This document shows, piece after piece, positions 18,580 to 28,044 of a DNA stretch of 64,000 nt. The notes under the pieces were generated by a model. The model did no database searches, was not told where the DNA came from, and saw only the letters and a program-made list of their open reading frames with translations. The stretch is from Sinosporangium siamense (GTDB taxonomy: Bacteria > Actinomycetota > Actinomycetes > Streptosporangiales > Streptosporangiaceae): the NCBI RefSeq assembly GCF_016863435.1, contig NZ_BOOW01000035.1, forward strand, positions 62,001-126,000, read 5' to 3'. Every line of letters begins with the position of its first letter. Within the stretch, counting starts at the first letter, position 1. The translations under genes were made by a program, and so were the position numbers.

Positions 18580-19599
18580 TTACGGCTGGATCGGCTTGGG
18601 CGCCGCCAGCACCACCCACACCTGCCCGGGGGCGAACGGCATCGGCTCGCCCTCCTTGGTGGTGAACTCCGTGCCCGACTTCTCGTTCTTCCGGCTCCAC
18701 CGGGCCTCGAAAGCCTGACCGTCCCGCAGCACGACGGCGCGGCCCTTGCCGACCGTCTGCACGAGCGGCGTGTAGCTGTCGTTGACGTCGTGGAATTGGG
18801 AGCGGCCGGTCTTGGCATATTGCACGACGATCGTCGGCGCGCCCTGCTGGCCGCCCTCGGCGGCGACGTCCCGCTTGCCGTCCTGCCAGACCAGCCACCG
18901 CTTCTGATTCTCCGACCACCCGAAGGTGAACCGCGCCGCCGGATAGCGCACCGAGTAGGTCTTGCGTGGCGTGCCGCCCTCGGGGGGCGTGTCGGAGAAC
19001 ACGAAGCCGATGTCCTTGGCCTTGGTCGCCTTGGGGGCCGCCGCCAGCAGCTTCTTGGGGGTGGCGAACAGGTTGTAGGGCGCATAGCGCCCGGGCTCCC
19101 GGAAGTAGGCCGAGGGAGCGACCCCGTCGGCCACGTCGACGAGCGAGGCGGCGCGCACGAACGGGATCATCTTGGTCTGCACACCGGAGTAGGAGAAGGC
19201 GGGCCTGCCGAACTGCGCGAGAAGGTGCAGGTCGGTGATGCGGGCGCTGCGCACGGGACCAAGCTTTTTGGGCAGTTTGGAGGAGTAGACGGCGATGAGG
19301 CGGGTCAGTCCGCCCTCGACCTGGGTGACGTAGATGATGTCGGCGCTGCGCAGCCCCATCTGCGGTTTGCCCGCCGAAGTGTTCTCGATCTTGACCGCGA
19401 GCACGGGGTCGGCCTCACCGGAGTACGGCATGCCGGTGAAGGGGTGGCCCGGCGGCTTCTCCGTGGGGGTCGCGGGCGTGGGAGAGGCGGACTGGGGGAT
19501 CTTTCCCGCCGCCGGGGGCGGCGTGGACGAGCATCCCGCGACCGGAAGGAGCACAGCGGCTCCGGCCAGGGCGGCGGCGAACTTCCTGGGTACCCCCAC
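18580..19599 (-). CDS. DUF3048 domain lipoprotein
   Basis: A 339-residue lipoprotein. The signal peptide ends at the lipobox LLPVAGC, followed by a Pro/Ser/Thr linker. The body matches the DUF3048 (YerB-type) family: HPFTGMPY, VLAVKIENTSAGKPQMGL, YVTQVEGGLTRLIAVYSS and GPVRSARITDLHL in the N-terminal domain, and YAKTGRSQFHDVNDSY plus GKGRAVVLRDGQ in the C-terminal one. The function is unknown; members are cell-envelope proteins. GTG at 19599 is preceded by AGGAG, better than the TTG frame opening at 19614. Confidence 0.88.
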   Translation of the reverse strand: MGVPRKFAAALAGAAVLLPVAGCSSTPPPAAGKIPQSASPTPATPTEKPPGHPFTGMPYSGEADPVLAVKIENTSAGKPQMGLRSADIIYVTQVEGGLTRLIAVYSSKLPKKLGPVRSARITDLHLLAQFGRPAFSYSGVQTKMIPFVRAASLVDVADGVAPSAYFREPGRYAPYNLFATPKKLLAAAPKATKAKDIGFVFSDTPPEGGTPRKTYSVRYPAARFTFGWSENQKRWLVWQDGKRDVAAEGGQQGAPTIVVQYAKTGRSQFHDVNDSYTPLVQTVGKGRAVVLRDGQAFEARWSRKNEKSGTEFTTKEGEPMPFAPGQVWVVLAAPKPIQP

Positions 19600-19721
19600 G
19601 TGCCTACTCCTCAAACTCTGCCCCGTGAACCGGCCAAAGCTTACCTATGTCGCAGGATGTGCGTTTCCGGTTTGGTCCAGGATGATCCACGAGGAAAGCG
19701 GACAGCACGGTGGGAACGTGC

Positions 19722-20264
19722 TCACTCTGCGGCCATGGCCTGTGGCGGTACGTCGTCGATTTCGAAGAACTTCGGATACTCGGTACGGCCGGCCAGACGC
19801 AGCGTCCGGGCCAGCCAGCGGCGCTGTGCCGTACGCGTCACTCCCACGGAGTTGTTGTAGAACCGCCGCGAGTAGAGCACCTTGGCCACCGCGGCGTGCA
19901 GCTCGTCCCACAGCGCCTTGCCGTCGGGGGACTCCGCCATACGCTCGTGGAAACGCTCCTGGTCGATCACCGCGCGCAGCGTGTTAGACAGGTCGCTCTC
20001 GGCGTGCTCACGCTCGTCGGGCCCCGCCGTACGCGCCTCGTGGGCGGCGGCGGCCAGCACCAGGCTCGTCGCCGGGTCGAGGATGCGCGAGCCGGCGAGC
20101 TCCAGGCAGACGGCGGCCCTGCGCACAAGGGCGGCGTCGAGCGACTCGCGCGCCAGCTCCAGCCGGATGTGCAGCCGGTCGAGGCGCCCGGCCCGCCAGG
20201 AGATGTAGACGGCGGCGAGCACCACGAGAACGCCCACCACCAGGATGATCGTCGTCGTGCTCAC
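19722..20264 (-). CDS. LemA-like membrane-anchored protein
   Basis: A 180-residue protein with one N-terminal membrane helix (residues 5-22) and a helical cytoplasmic body. RRFYNNSVGV at about 132-141 and PKFFEIDD near the C-terminus match the YNxAV and FFE pattern of LemA-type proteins, although the middle is divergent. Function unknown. GTG at 20264 overlaps the stop of pimA (GTGA), so it belongs to the pgsA-patA-pimA operon and may act in mannoside or envelope metabolism. Confidence 0.65.
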   Translation of the reverse strand: MSTTTIILVVGVLVVLAAVYISWRAGRLDRLHIRLELARESLDAALVRRAAVCLELAGSRILDPATSLVLAAAAHEARTAGPDEREHAESDLSNTLRAVIDQERFHERMAESPDGKALWDELHAAVAKVLYSRRFYNNSVGVTRTAQRRWLARTLRLAGRTEYPKFFEIDDVPPQAMAAE

Positions 20265-21409
20265 CGCGCACCGTCCTCGGCGCGCTCGTCCTCGACGAGC
20301 ACGGGCACCTCGCCGACGACCGTCTCATAAACCCGCACGACGTCGCGCGCCACCGTCGACCAGTCGTATTTCAGCACGGCCTGGCGCGCCTCGACCGCCA
20401 GCTTGGCCCGCCGCTCCGGATCGTCGAGCAGCTCGTCCGCCGCCCGCGCCAGCGCCCGCGCGTCGCCCGTCGGGAACAGCACACCCGCCTGCCCGTCGCC
20501 GAGCACCCGGCGGAAGGCCGGGATGTCGCTCGCCAGGATGGGCGCGCCCGCCGACATCGCCTCGGTGAGCACGATGCCGAAGCTCTCGCCGCCGAGGTTC
20601 GGCGCGCAGAAGACGTCCACGGAGTGGTAGGCCCTGATCTTGTCCTCCTCGCTGACCAGGCCGAGCACTCCCACCCGGTCCCTGTACTCGGCCGGAACCT
20701 GCTCGTAGACCTCGTCCTCGTCGCCCGGCCCGGCGATCAGCAGCCGCACGTCCGGCCGCTTGGCCGCGAGCAGCGCGAAGGCCTCAAGCAGTACAGGAAG
20801 CCCCTTGCGCGGCTCGTCCATGCGCCCGAGGAAGCCGATGACACCGCCGCCCGGCCCCCAGCCCGGCAGCGGCTCGGCCTGCTCATAACGCCCCACCGTC
20901 ACCCCGTTGGGGATGAGCACGGCGTCGCCCCCGACATGCTCCACCAGCGTCTTGCGCGCGGCGTCCGACACCGCGATGCGGCCGGTGATCTTCTCAAGCG
21001 CGCTCTGCAGCATGGGACCGGCCACCGACATGGCCCGCGACCTGCGGTAGGAGGCGTGGAAGGTCGCCACGATGGGCCCCCGCGCCACCCAGCAGGCCAG
21101 CAGCCCGACCGAGGGCACGGCGGGCTCGTGCACGTGCAGCACGTCGAAGGCGCCCTCCTTGATCCACCTGCGCACCCGCGCCGCCGACAGGAAGCCGAAG
21201 GCGAGCCGCGCCACCGACCCGTTGTACGGCACGGGCACGGCGCGGCCGGCCGAGGTGACATAGGGCGGCAGATCGGCGTCCTCGGCCGCGGGCGCCATCA
21301 CCCACACCTGGTGGCCGTCGCGCGCCAAAGCCTCGGCGAGGTCGCGGATGTGGGCCTGCACGCCCCCGGGAACCTCCCAGGTGTAGGGGCAGACGATGCC
21401 GATCCTCAT
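20261..21409 (-). CDS. pimA: Phosphatidylinositol alpha-mannosyltransferase
   Basis: A 382-residue GT4 enzyme. The start MRIGIVCPYTWEVPGGVQ is diagnostic for PimA, followed by VLHVHEPAVPSVGLLA and TFHASYRRSR. The C-terminal Rossmann domain has GFLGRMDEPRKGLPVLLEA and the EX7E motif in GGESFGIVLTEAMSAG. It transfers the first mannose from GDP-mannose to phosphatidylinositol on the cytoplasmic side. ATG at 21409 is used because the family starts there; an in-frame ATG at 21421 is possible. It sits in the order pgsA-patA-pimA, the standard actinobacterial arrangement. Confidence 0.94.
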   Translation of the reverse strand: MRIGIVCPYTWEVPGGVQAHIRDLAEALARDGHQVWVMAPAAEDADLPPYVTSAGRAVPVPYNGSVARLAFGFLSAARVRRWIKEGAFDVLHVHEPAVPSVGLLACWVARGPIVATFHASYRRSRAMSVAGPMLQSALEKITGRIAVSDAARKTLVEHVGGDAVLIPNGVTVGRYEQAEPLPGWGPGGGVIGFLGRMDEPRKGLPVLLEAFALLAAKRPDVRLLIAGPGDEDEVYEQVPAEYRDRVGVLGLVSEEDKIRAYHSVDVFCAPNLGGESFGIVLTEAMSAGAPILASDIPAFRRVLGDGQAGVLFPTGDARALARAADELLDDPERRAKLAVEARQAVLKYDWSTVARDVVRVYETVVGEVPVLVEDERAEDGAR

Positions 21410-21426
21410 GGTCCGGCCCATGGCGG

Positions 21427-22338
21427 TCACGGGCGCGGGTCGAGGTCGGCGAGCCACAGGCGCTGAAGCATGTGCCAGTCCTCGGGGTGCTTGGCGATGG
21501 CCTCGGCGAACACGTCGGCCATCACCTGGGTCATCGCGGCCACCTTCTCCTTGCGGGAGCCGTGCTCCGGCACGGGGATCTCCGGGTGGATGCGGAGCCC
21601 CCAGTCACCGCCCTCGAACCACATGGACGCGGGGTGCAGGGCCGCGCCGGTCTGGATCGCCAGCAGCGCGGGGCCCGCCACCATGCGGGTGTGCTCCCCG
21701 AAGAACTCGACCTCGATGCCGTTGTTGGTGAGGTCGCGGTCGGCGGGCAGGCACACCACCTTGCCCGAGCGCAGGCGGCGGGCGAGTGTGCCGAAGGCGT
21801 GCGCGGTGCCGCCGTCCTTGGCGGTCAGGGGCAGCACCTCCATGCCGAGCTTCTGGCGGAAGGCCAGCCATCGTTCGAACAACGATTCGGGCTTGAGGCG
21901 TTCTGCGACGGTTGTGAAGGGGTGGCCCGTGTGCACCAGCCAGGCACCCGCATGATCCCAGTTGCCCATGTGCGGAAGGGCTAAAACGACTCCGCGGCCG
22001 GCGGCGACGTTGTCGAAGATGTAATGATCGTCCACGGAGTGCATGCCGGTGACAATGCGCTCGCGGGACATGACGGGCAGCCGGAAGACCTCCAGCCAGT
22101 AGCGGAAGTAGGAGCGCAGGCCCGCCCTGCTCAGCTCGCGCACGGCCGGGTCGCCGGGGTCCTTGCCGACCACCCGCGAGAGGTTCTTCTCCAGGCGGAG
22201 CACGGACTTGCCGCGCCGCCGCCACATGCGGTCGGCGATCGCCCGGAACACCGCGGCGGCGAGCCGCTCGGGCACGCGCGGCACGAGGTACCACGCCACC
22301 GAGTACATCGCGGCCACGAGACGGTCTTGCGTTTTCAC
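21427..22338 (-). CDS. patA: Phosphatidylinositol mannoside acyltransferase
   Basis: A 303-residue lysophospholipid-acyltransferase-type enzyme. The HX4D catalytic motif is HMGNWD in VVLALPHMGNWDHAGAWL; FGEHTRMVAGPALLAI is the second conserved block. It adds a fatty acid to the mannose of early phosphatidylinositol mannosides. The GTG start at 22338 overlaps the pgsA stop (GTGA), and the stop lies 17 bp before pimA. Confidence 0.92.
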   Translation of the reverse strand: MKTQDRLVAAMYSVAWYLVPRVPERLAAAVFRAIADRMWRRRGKSVLRLEKNLSRVVGKDPGDPAVRELSRAGLRSYFRYWLEVFRLPVMSRERIVTGMHSVDDHYIFDNVAAGRGVVLALPHMGNWDHAGAWLVHTGHPFTTVAERLKPESLFERWLAFRQKLGMEVLPLTAKDGGTAHAFGTLARRLRSGKVVCLPADRDLTNNGIEVEFFGEHTRMVAGPALLAIQTGAALHPASMWFEGGDWGLRIHPEIPVPEHGSRKEKVAAMTQVMADVFAEAIAKHPEDWHMLQRLWLADLDPRP

Positions 22339-22937
22339 CGGTGCACCGCCTGTCGGTAGACGTGATGCAGGCGCTGGCAGACGGTGACCGCGCTCGCGGC
22401 GGCGAGCAGCCAGAGGCCCACGGGAAGGATGTACGGCACGCCGAGGCCGGACAGGCCGGTCGCCACGAGGATCACGACGAGCCGCTCCGGCCGCTCGGTG
22501 AGGCCGACGTCGGCGGTCATGCCGAGCCCCTCAGCCCTGGCCTTGGAATAGGAGACCAGCATGCCGGCCACCAGGCAGAACAGCGCCAGCGCGGCGAGAA
22601 GCACATCGTCGCGCAGGACGAAGTAGAAGATCAGCCCGGCGAAGATCGCCGCGTCGCCGACCCGATCGAGCGTCGAGTCGAGGAAGGCCCCCCATGCGCT
22701 GCCGTCGGCGCCGGTCATGCGGGCCAGCACCCCGTCGAGCAGATCGGCGAGGACGAAGACCGTGATGATCACCGTGCCCCAGAAGAGGTGCCCGCGCGGA
22801 TAGAAGACCAGGGCCGAGAGCACGGTGCCTAGCGTGCCGACGGCGGTGACCACGTTCGGACTGATCCCCCACCGCGCGAGGGTCCTGCCCAGGGGGGTCA
22901 GGACTCGGGTCACGGCGGGGCGTAGAAGTTTGAGCAT
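22335..22937 (-). CDS. pgsA: Phosphatidylinositol phosphate synthase
   Basis: A 200-residue CDP-alcohol phosphatidyltransferase with five to six membrane helices. The metal and CDP site is complete: DLLDGVLARMTGADGS followed by GAFLDSTLDR gives D-DG-AR-G-D-D. Position in front of patA and pimA identifies it as the enzyme that makes phosphatidylinositol phosphate rather than phosphatidylglycerol phosphate. ATG at 22937 gives the usual family length; the frame is open to 23102, but the extension has no family match. Confidence 0.93.
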   Translation of the reverse strand: MLKLLRPAVTRVLTPLGRTLARWGISPNVVTAVGTLGTVLSALVFYPRGHLFWGTVIITVFVLADLLDGVLARMTGADGSAWGAFLDSTLDRVGDAAIFAGLIFYFVLRDDVLLAALALFCLVAGMLVSYSKARAEGLGMTADVGLTERPERLVVILVATGLSGLGVPYILPVGLWLLAAASAVTVCQRLHHVYRQAVHR

Positions 22938-23280
22938 CGCGTTTTGATCGTATCCATCGGCGGGGCTGTGTGGCGTCTGTTGAAGATGGGGAACACGCCG
23001 GAATCTGTGGGTATCTGCCCTGGCCGGATCATGTACGGCGGCGCCCCCGGCGACCTCCGCAAACACCGATATGCCTGACGCGGTCGGCGGAAACGGCCCC
23101 ACGCTCCCAGAGCAGATCGGTCAATCCCCCGCTATCACTTTGCCTCCTCCCCCTTGTGATATTCGCCACATAGGTATTTGGTGAACACACCGCGTCGTTG
23201 CGGTTGTCGTGCGCACCGACGCGGGTGGCGGACCCGGCTGCGGTCGCCCGAGCGGCCGCACACGAGACGCAGGAGGCGAC
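22938..23280. other. Divergent promoter region, pgsA and EF-G2
   Basis: These 343 bp lie between two divergent genes and contain no gene I can support. The middle (about 23130-23190) is relatively A/T-rich and probably holds both promoters. The plus-strand frame open from 23209 is only an upstream extension of the EF-G2 frame; AGGAGG at 23271 fixes the true start. Confidence 0.35.
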
Positions 23281-25401
23281 GTGGCGGACAGGAACAGCGG
23301 TGGTGCCCCGGGAGCCGCGGGCAGAGCACCTTCGGCCGACCGACCCGACATGGTGCGCAATGTCGTGCTGGTCGGCCATTCAGGAGCGGGAAAGACCACA
23401 CTCGTCGAGGCCCTTCTGGCCGCGACCGGCACGACCCAGCGCGCGGGGCGTGTCGAGGACGGCACGACGGTGAGCGACTTCGACGAGGTCGAGGTACGCC
23501 AGCAGCGATCGGTCAACCTGACGCTCGCCCCGGTCGTGTACAACGGGATCAAGATCAATCTGCTGGACACCCCCGGCTACGCCGACTTCGTCGGCGATCT
23601 GCGCGCGGGTCTGCGGGCGGCGGACGCCGCCCTGTTCGTGCTCGCCGCGAACGAGGGCGTAGACGGGCTCAGCCGCATGCTCTGGGACGAATGCGCCACC
23701 GTGGGCATGCCCCGGGCGGTCGTCATCACCAAGATCGACCATCAGCGGGCCGACTTCGAGGAGCTGCTGGCGCTCTGCCAGGATGCCTTCGGCGACGGCG
23801 TGGCGCCGCTCTACCTGCCCCACGACGGCGGGCTGGCCGGGCTGCTGTCCCGGCGGTTCTACGACTACTCCGGCGGCAGCCGTACGGAACGGGCACCCGA
23901 CGCGGACCTGCTCAACCTCATGGAGCAATACCGAGAGGGGCTGATCGAAGGGATCATCCAGGAGAGCGAGGACGAATCGCTCATGGAGCGCTATCTGTCG
24001 GGCGAGGAGATCGACAGCAAGGTTCTCATCGACGACCTGGAGAAGGCGGTCGCCAGGGGCGGTTTCCACCCGGTGCTGGCCACCGGCGCCGGCATCGGCA
24101 CGCAGGAGGTGCTCGAACTCATCACCCAGGGCTTTCCCTCACCTCTCGAACACCCGATGCCCGAGATCACCACCATTCAGGGCAGGCCGGTGAACGGCAT
24201 CGTGTGCGACCCCGAGGGCCCGCTGGTGGCGGAGGTCGTCAAGACCACCAGCGACCCCTACGTAGGCCGCATCAGCCTGGTGCGGGTCTTCTCCGGCACG
24301 CTGCGCCCCGACCAGACCGTGCACGTCTCCGGGCACGGCCTGACCGACCGCGGCCACGATGACCACGACCTCGACGCCCGCATCGGCGCACTCTCCTCAC
24401 CACTCGGCAAACACCAGCGCACCGCGGCGAAGTGCGTGGCCGGCGACATCGCCGCGGTCGCCAAACTCTCCCGCGCCGAGACCGGGGACACCCTGTCCGA
24501 CAAGGATTCACCGCTGCTCATGACGGCGTGGACCATGCCCGACCCGCTGCTGCCCGTCGCCATCCAGGCCAAGTCCAAGGCCGACGAGGACAAGCTCTCC
24601 CAGGCCCTCTCACGGCTCGTGGCCGAGGATCCGACCCTGCGGCTGGAGAACAACGCCGAGACCCACCAGCTCGTCCTGTGGTGCATGGGCGAGGCCCACG
24701 CCGACGTGCTCCTGGACCGGCTGGCCCGGCGGCACGGCGTCGAGGTCGAACAGGTCCAGCTCCGGGTGCCGCTGCGCGAGACCTTCGGCGGCAAGTGCCA
24801 GGCCATGGGGCGCAACGTCAAGCAGACCGGCGGCCACGGGCAATACGCCATCTGCCATCTGGAGGTCGAGCCGCTGCCCTCCGGGCGCGGGTTCGAGTTC
24901 GTGGACAAGATCGTGGGCGGCGTGGTGCCCCGGCAGTTCATCCCCTCGGTGGAGAAGGGAGTGCGGGCCCAGATGGAGCGGGGGGTGGTCGCGGGCTATC
25001 CCATGGTGGACATCCGGGTCACCCTGTACGACGGCAAGGCCCACTCGGTCGACTCCTCCGACATGGCCTTCCAGATCGCCGGCCAGCTCGCTCTCAAGGA
25101 AGCGTCGGCCAAGGTGCCGACGCTGATCCTCGAACCGGTCGACGAGGTGGCGGTGCTGGTGTCGGACGAGTACGTCGGGGCGGTGATGTCGGACCTGTCC
25201 TCGCGGCGTGGGCGGGTGCTCGGCAACGAGCCGGTCGGCCGCGGGCGCACCCTGGTGCGGGCCGAGGTGCCCGAACTGGAGATCACGCGCTACTCGATCG
25301 ACCTGCGGTCCATGTCGCACGGGACGGGCACGTTCACCCGCACGTTCCTGCGCTACGAACCGCTGCCGTCGCACTTGGCGGACAAGGTGGTTTCCACGTG
25401 A
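23281..25401 (+). CDS. EF-G2-type translational GTPase
   Basis: A 706-residue GTPase of the elongation-factor-G-like (FusA2) family. GHSGAGKTTLVEALL is the P loop, LLDTPGYADF the G3 motif and VITKIDH replaces the usual NKxD of G4. Domains II to V follow, with ETHQLVLWCMGEAHADVLL, GKCQAMGRNVKQTGGHGQYA and LDLRSMSHGTGTF-like segments near the end. Members have been proposed to act in ribosome recycling or stress rather than ordinary translocation. GTG at 23281 is preceded by AGGAGG. It is divergent from pgsA, a neighbourhood seen in other actinobacteria. Confidence 0.93.
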   Translation: MADRNSGGAPGAAGRAPSADRPDMVRNVVLVGHSGAGKTTLVEALLAATGTTQRAGRVEDGTTVSDFDEVEVRQQRSVNLTLAPVVYNGIKINLLDTPGYADFVGDLRAGLRAADAALFVLAANEGVDGLSRMLWDECATVGMPRAVVITKIDHQRADFEELLALCQDAFGDGVAPLYLPHDGGLAGLLSRRFYDYSGGSRTERAPDADLLNLMEQYREGLIEGIIQESEDESLMERYLSGEEIDSKVLIDDLEKAVARGGFHPVLATGAGIGTQEVLELITQGFPSPLEHPMPEITTIQGRPVNGIVCDPEGPLVAEVVKTTSDPYVGRISLVRVFSGTLRPDQTVHVSGHGLTDRGHDDHDLDARIGALSSPLGKHQRTAAKCVAGDIAAVAKLSRAETGDTLSDKDSPLLMTAWTMPDPLLPVAIQAKSKADEDKLSQALSRLVAEDPTLRLENNAETHQLVLWCMGEAHADVLLDRLARRHGVEVEQVQLRVPLRETFGGKCQAMGRNVKQTGGHGQYAICHLEVEPLPSGRGFEFVDKIVGGVVPRQFIPSVEKGVRAQMERGVVAGYPMVDIRVTLYDGKAHSVDSSDMAFQIAGQLALKEASAKVPTLILEPVDEVAVLVSDEYVGAVMSDLSSRRGRVLGNEPVGRGRTLVRAEVPELEITRYSIDLRSMSHGTGTFTRTFLRYEPLPSHLADKVVST

Positions 25402-25430
25402 CGGCCTGATCGGGTTCCGGGCGGCCGCCT

Positions 25431-25590
25431 GTGTGTGGCCGCCCGGTTTCTTTCCGGTGGATCTGCGTGCGTGGGGCCGTCCGGTTTCTTTCCAGTGGAA
25501 CTGCGTGCGTGGGGCCGTCTGGCTTCTTTCCAGTGGAACTGCGTGCGTGGGGCCGTCCGGTTTCTCCCGGTGGGTCTGCGTGCCTGGGCC
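25431..25590 (+). repeat. Tandem 38-bp repeat downstream of EF-G2
   Basis: About four head-to-tail copies of a 37-38 bp unit beginning GCGTGCGTGGGGCCGTC and ending TTCTTTCCAGTGGAACT. The two central copies (25465-25502 and 25503-25540) differ at two positions; the outer ones are more divergent or partial. It occupies the start of a 441-bp non-coding gap (25402-25842) in which no gene is supported. It may be a recently expanded element of no function. Confidence 0.8.
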
Positions 25591-25842
25591 TGATCGGACG
25601 GACCGAACCGGACCGGAGCGGACCGGCTCCCGGTGAGCCGCTCCGCTCCCCGCTATAACGTGCTCTTGACCGGAGCCTGACCTACCGGCAGACCGCAGCA
25701 GGCGGCATAACGTGTCTCAGGCGGCACGCCAACGCCCTTTGCCGCGCCGGGCCCGCCGATCACCCGACGTTACCTGGGTATCACGAGTCGAATTCCTTCT
25801 TCAGGCGAAAGCATGCCGGTGGCGGTGCAAGACTGATGACTT

Positions 25843-27447
25843 ATGCGAACCGGACGCCCACTGATCGTCGTGGCCGCTCTCTCCATCGCCACCACCGGCG
25901 CGGCCTACGCCTTCGGCCCAAGCGGCAAGCCCAAATCCAAGCCCAAGCCAAAGCCCGCGTCCGTCTCGATGCCCTTCGCCGCCGCCGGCGCGGGCATGAC
26001 CTCGGCCACCACCTCGTGCGACCCGGACCCTCGCCGGCCCAAGCGCGAGCTGCGGGGCGTGTGGATCGCGACCGTCAAGAACATCGACTGGCCCTCGCGC
26101 GCCGGGCTCCCCATCGCCCAGCAGAAGTCCGAATACACCCGCATTCTCGACAACGCCGCCGCCCGGCGGCTCAACGCGGTGTTCGTGCAGGTGCGCCCGG
26201 CGTCCGACGCGTTCTACAAGTCGCCCTACGAGCCCTGGTCCCAGTGGCTCTCCGGCGCCCCCGGCAAGAACCCCGGGTGGGACCCGCTGCCCTTCCTCAT
26301 CGAGGAGGCCCACAAGCGCGGGCTGGAGTTCCACGCCTGGTTCAACCCCTACCGCGCCGCCGCCTCGGACACCACCCCGCTGCCCCCGCGCCACCCCGCC
26401 CGCCTCAACCCGGGCTGGACCGTCAAGCACGAGGGCATGCTCTATTACAACCCCGGCCTGCCCGCGGTGCGTGAGCACGTAGTCAAGGTGATCACCGACG
26501 TGGTCAAGCGCTACGACGTCGACGGTGTGCACTTCGACGACTACTTCTATCCCTATCCCGGCAAGGGCACCCCGTTCGCCGACTCCGCCGCCTTCTCGAA
26601 ATACGGCAAGGGCAAGAGCCTGGCCGCCTGGCGCCGCGGCAACGTCAACAAGCTCGTGGCCGAGGTGGACAAGGCCGTCCACGACACCAAGAACTACGTG
26701 AAGTTCGGCATCAGCCCGTTCGGCATCTGGCGCAACAAGTCCAACGACCCGACCGGCTCGGCCACCAGCGGCATGTCGGCTTACGACTCGATTTATGCCG
26801 ACGCCCGCCACTGGATTCGCAAGGGCACCGTCGACTACGTCCTGCCCCAGCTCTACTGGCCTAGGGGCTTCAAGACGGCCGACTACAACGTGCTCGCGCC
26901 CTGGTGGGCCAAGGAGGTCAAGGGCACCGACGTCCAGCTTTACATCGGGCAGGCGCTCTACCAGGTGGGCACCACCGTCAACCCGGCGTGGAAGAAGCCA
27001 GGCGAGCTGGTCGATCAGATCAACCTCAACAGGAAGATCGGCGAGATCAAGGGGGAGGTGTTCTTCAGCGCCAAGCAGCTCGGCACCAACCCGCTCCGCG
27101 TGCTCGACCGCATCTCCTCCACGGTTTACGCGCGGCCCGCGCTGCTTCCCCTCATGAAGGACCGCGGCGGCCAGGCCCCGCCCCCGCCCGCGGACCTCAA
27201 GCAGGAGGGCGGCAACCTGACGTGGGCCTCCGCCCAGGGCGCCACGGGCTACGCCGTCTACCGCGTGCAGGGCGAACCCGGCGCGTGCACCACGGCCGAC
27301 GCCCGCCACCTCCTCGCCGTGGAACCCGCAGTCGCCGGCACCCGGCAGAGCTTCCCCCTCCGCGGCGGCGGCACCTACCTGGTGACCTCCCTCGACCGGC
27401 TAACCAACGAGAGCAAACCCACAATCCTCGCCGTCAAGGGCTCCTGA
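25843..27447 (+). CDS. GHL10-type secreted glycoside hydrolase
   Basis: A 534-residue exported protein. An N-terminal signal (about 1-24, ending near AYAFG) is followed by a Lys/Pro linker. The body is the glycosyl-hydrolase-like 10 (DUF187, YngK-type) TIM barrel: ELRGVWIATVKNIDWPS, LNAVFVQVRPASDAFY, EFHAWFNPYRA, DGVHFDDYFYPYPG and VDYVLPQLYWPRG. The C-terminal 100 residues look like a fibronectin-type accessory domain. The substrate is not established; cell-wall or exopolysaccharide glycans are likely. ATG at 25843 stands alone on the plus strand. Confidence 0.87.
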   Translation: MRTGRPLIVVAALSIATTGAAYAFGPSGKPKSKPKPKPASVSMPFAAAGAGMTSATTSCDPDPRRPKRELRGVWIATVKNIDWPSRAGLPIAQQKSEYTRILDNAAARRLNAVFVQVRPASDAFYKSPYEPWSQWLSGAPGKNPGWDPLPFLIEEAHKRGLEFHAWFNPYRAAASDTTPLPPRHPARLNPGWTVKHEGMLYYNPGLPAVREHVVKVITDVVKRYDVDGVHFDDYFYPYPGKGTPFADSAAFSKYGKGKSLAAWRRGNVNKLVAEVDKAVHDTKNYVKFGISPFGIWRNKSNDPTGSATSGMSAYDSIYADARHWIRKGTVDYVLPQLYWPRGFKTADYNVLAPWWAKEVKGTDVQLYIGQALYQVGTTVNPAWKKPGELVDQINLNRKIGEIKGEVFFSAKQLGTNPLRVLDRISSTVYARPALLPLMKDRGGQAPPPPADLKQEGGNLTWASAQGATGYAVYRVQGEPGACTTADARHLLAVEPAVAGTRQSFPLRGGGTYLVTSLDRLTNESKPTILAVKGS

Positions 27448-28044
27448 CCCCCGCAACCAAACGCCCCGCGGGCACCGCCGTACGGTTTGCCGGGCCGGCC
27501 CCTGGCGCACGTCAGGCCGCCCGTACGCTGCCCGCAGCGCGCCGCTCACCTGGCGGTTGGCCATCCGCCCGTTGGGACCTCTCCCCGTGCGGGCTCCGCC
27601 GTACGGCGGTCCCCGTGGCACCACGGCCCCTAAGCCTGGCCGCATGCCACGGTCTTCGTGGCTCTTGAGCCGAGGCCGCCTCCGCAGGCCTGTCCCAGGC
27701 GGCTTGGGCACCGGGGCCGCCCGTCCCAGGCGGCGGCGCCGTACGGGCCTCCTCGCATCGGCCCCAGCCCTCAGTGATCGCGGTGATCCAGCCGTTCGGG
27801 TGGTGGCGAGATCTCATTCGGGTGGATATGAGGCGCGGCCTTGGGTGAGTTCCGTGAATCTGTGGACCGCAAACACGATCTTGCCCTACGGTGCCTGGGT
27901 TGACGGTCTAATCGGATCGGCCGGGGTGCCCGCAGCTCCTCGGTGGATCTTGCCTCCGGAGCGGCGGTCCCGGCGGTCGTCACCGACGCGCGGTGGTCGC
28001 GCGGTCCCGCCCAATCCGGCCGGGACTCCACGGGGAGGTTGCAA
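27448..28044. other. Intergenic region with GCCGTACGG motifs
   Basis: A 597-bp gap without a supported gene. The octamer CCGTACGG occurs at about 27479, 27600 and 27737, and similar CGTACGG words recur elsewhere in the window (for example 54241), so they may be dispersed genomic motifs. The region next to 28020 must carry the promoter of the following membrane protein gene. Confidence 0.35.
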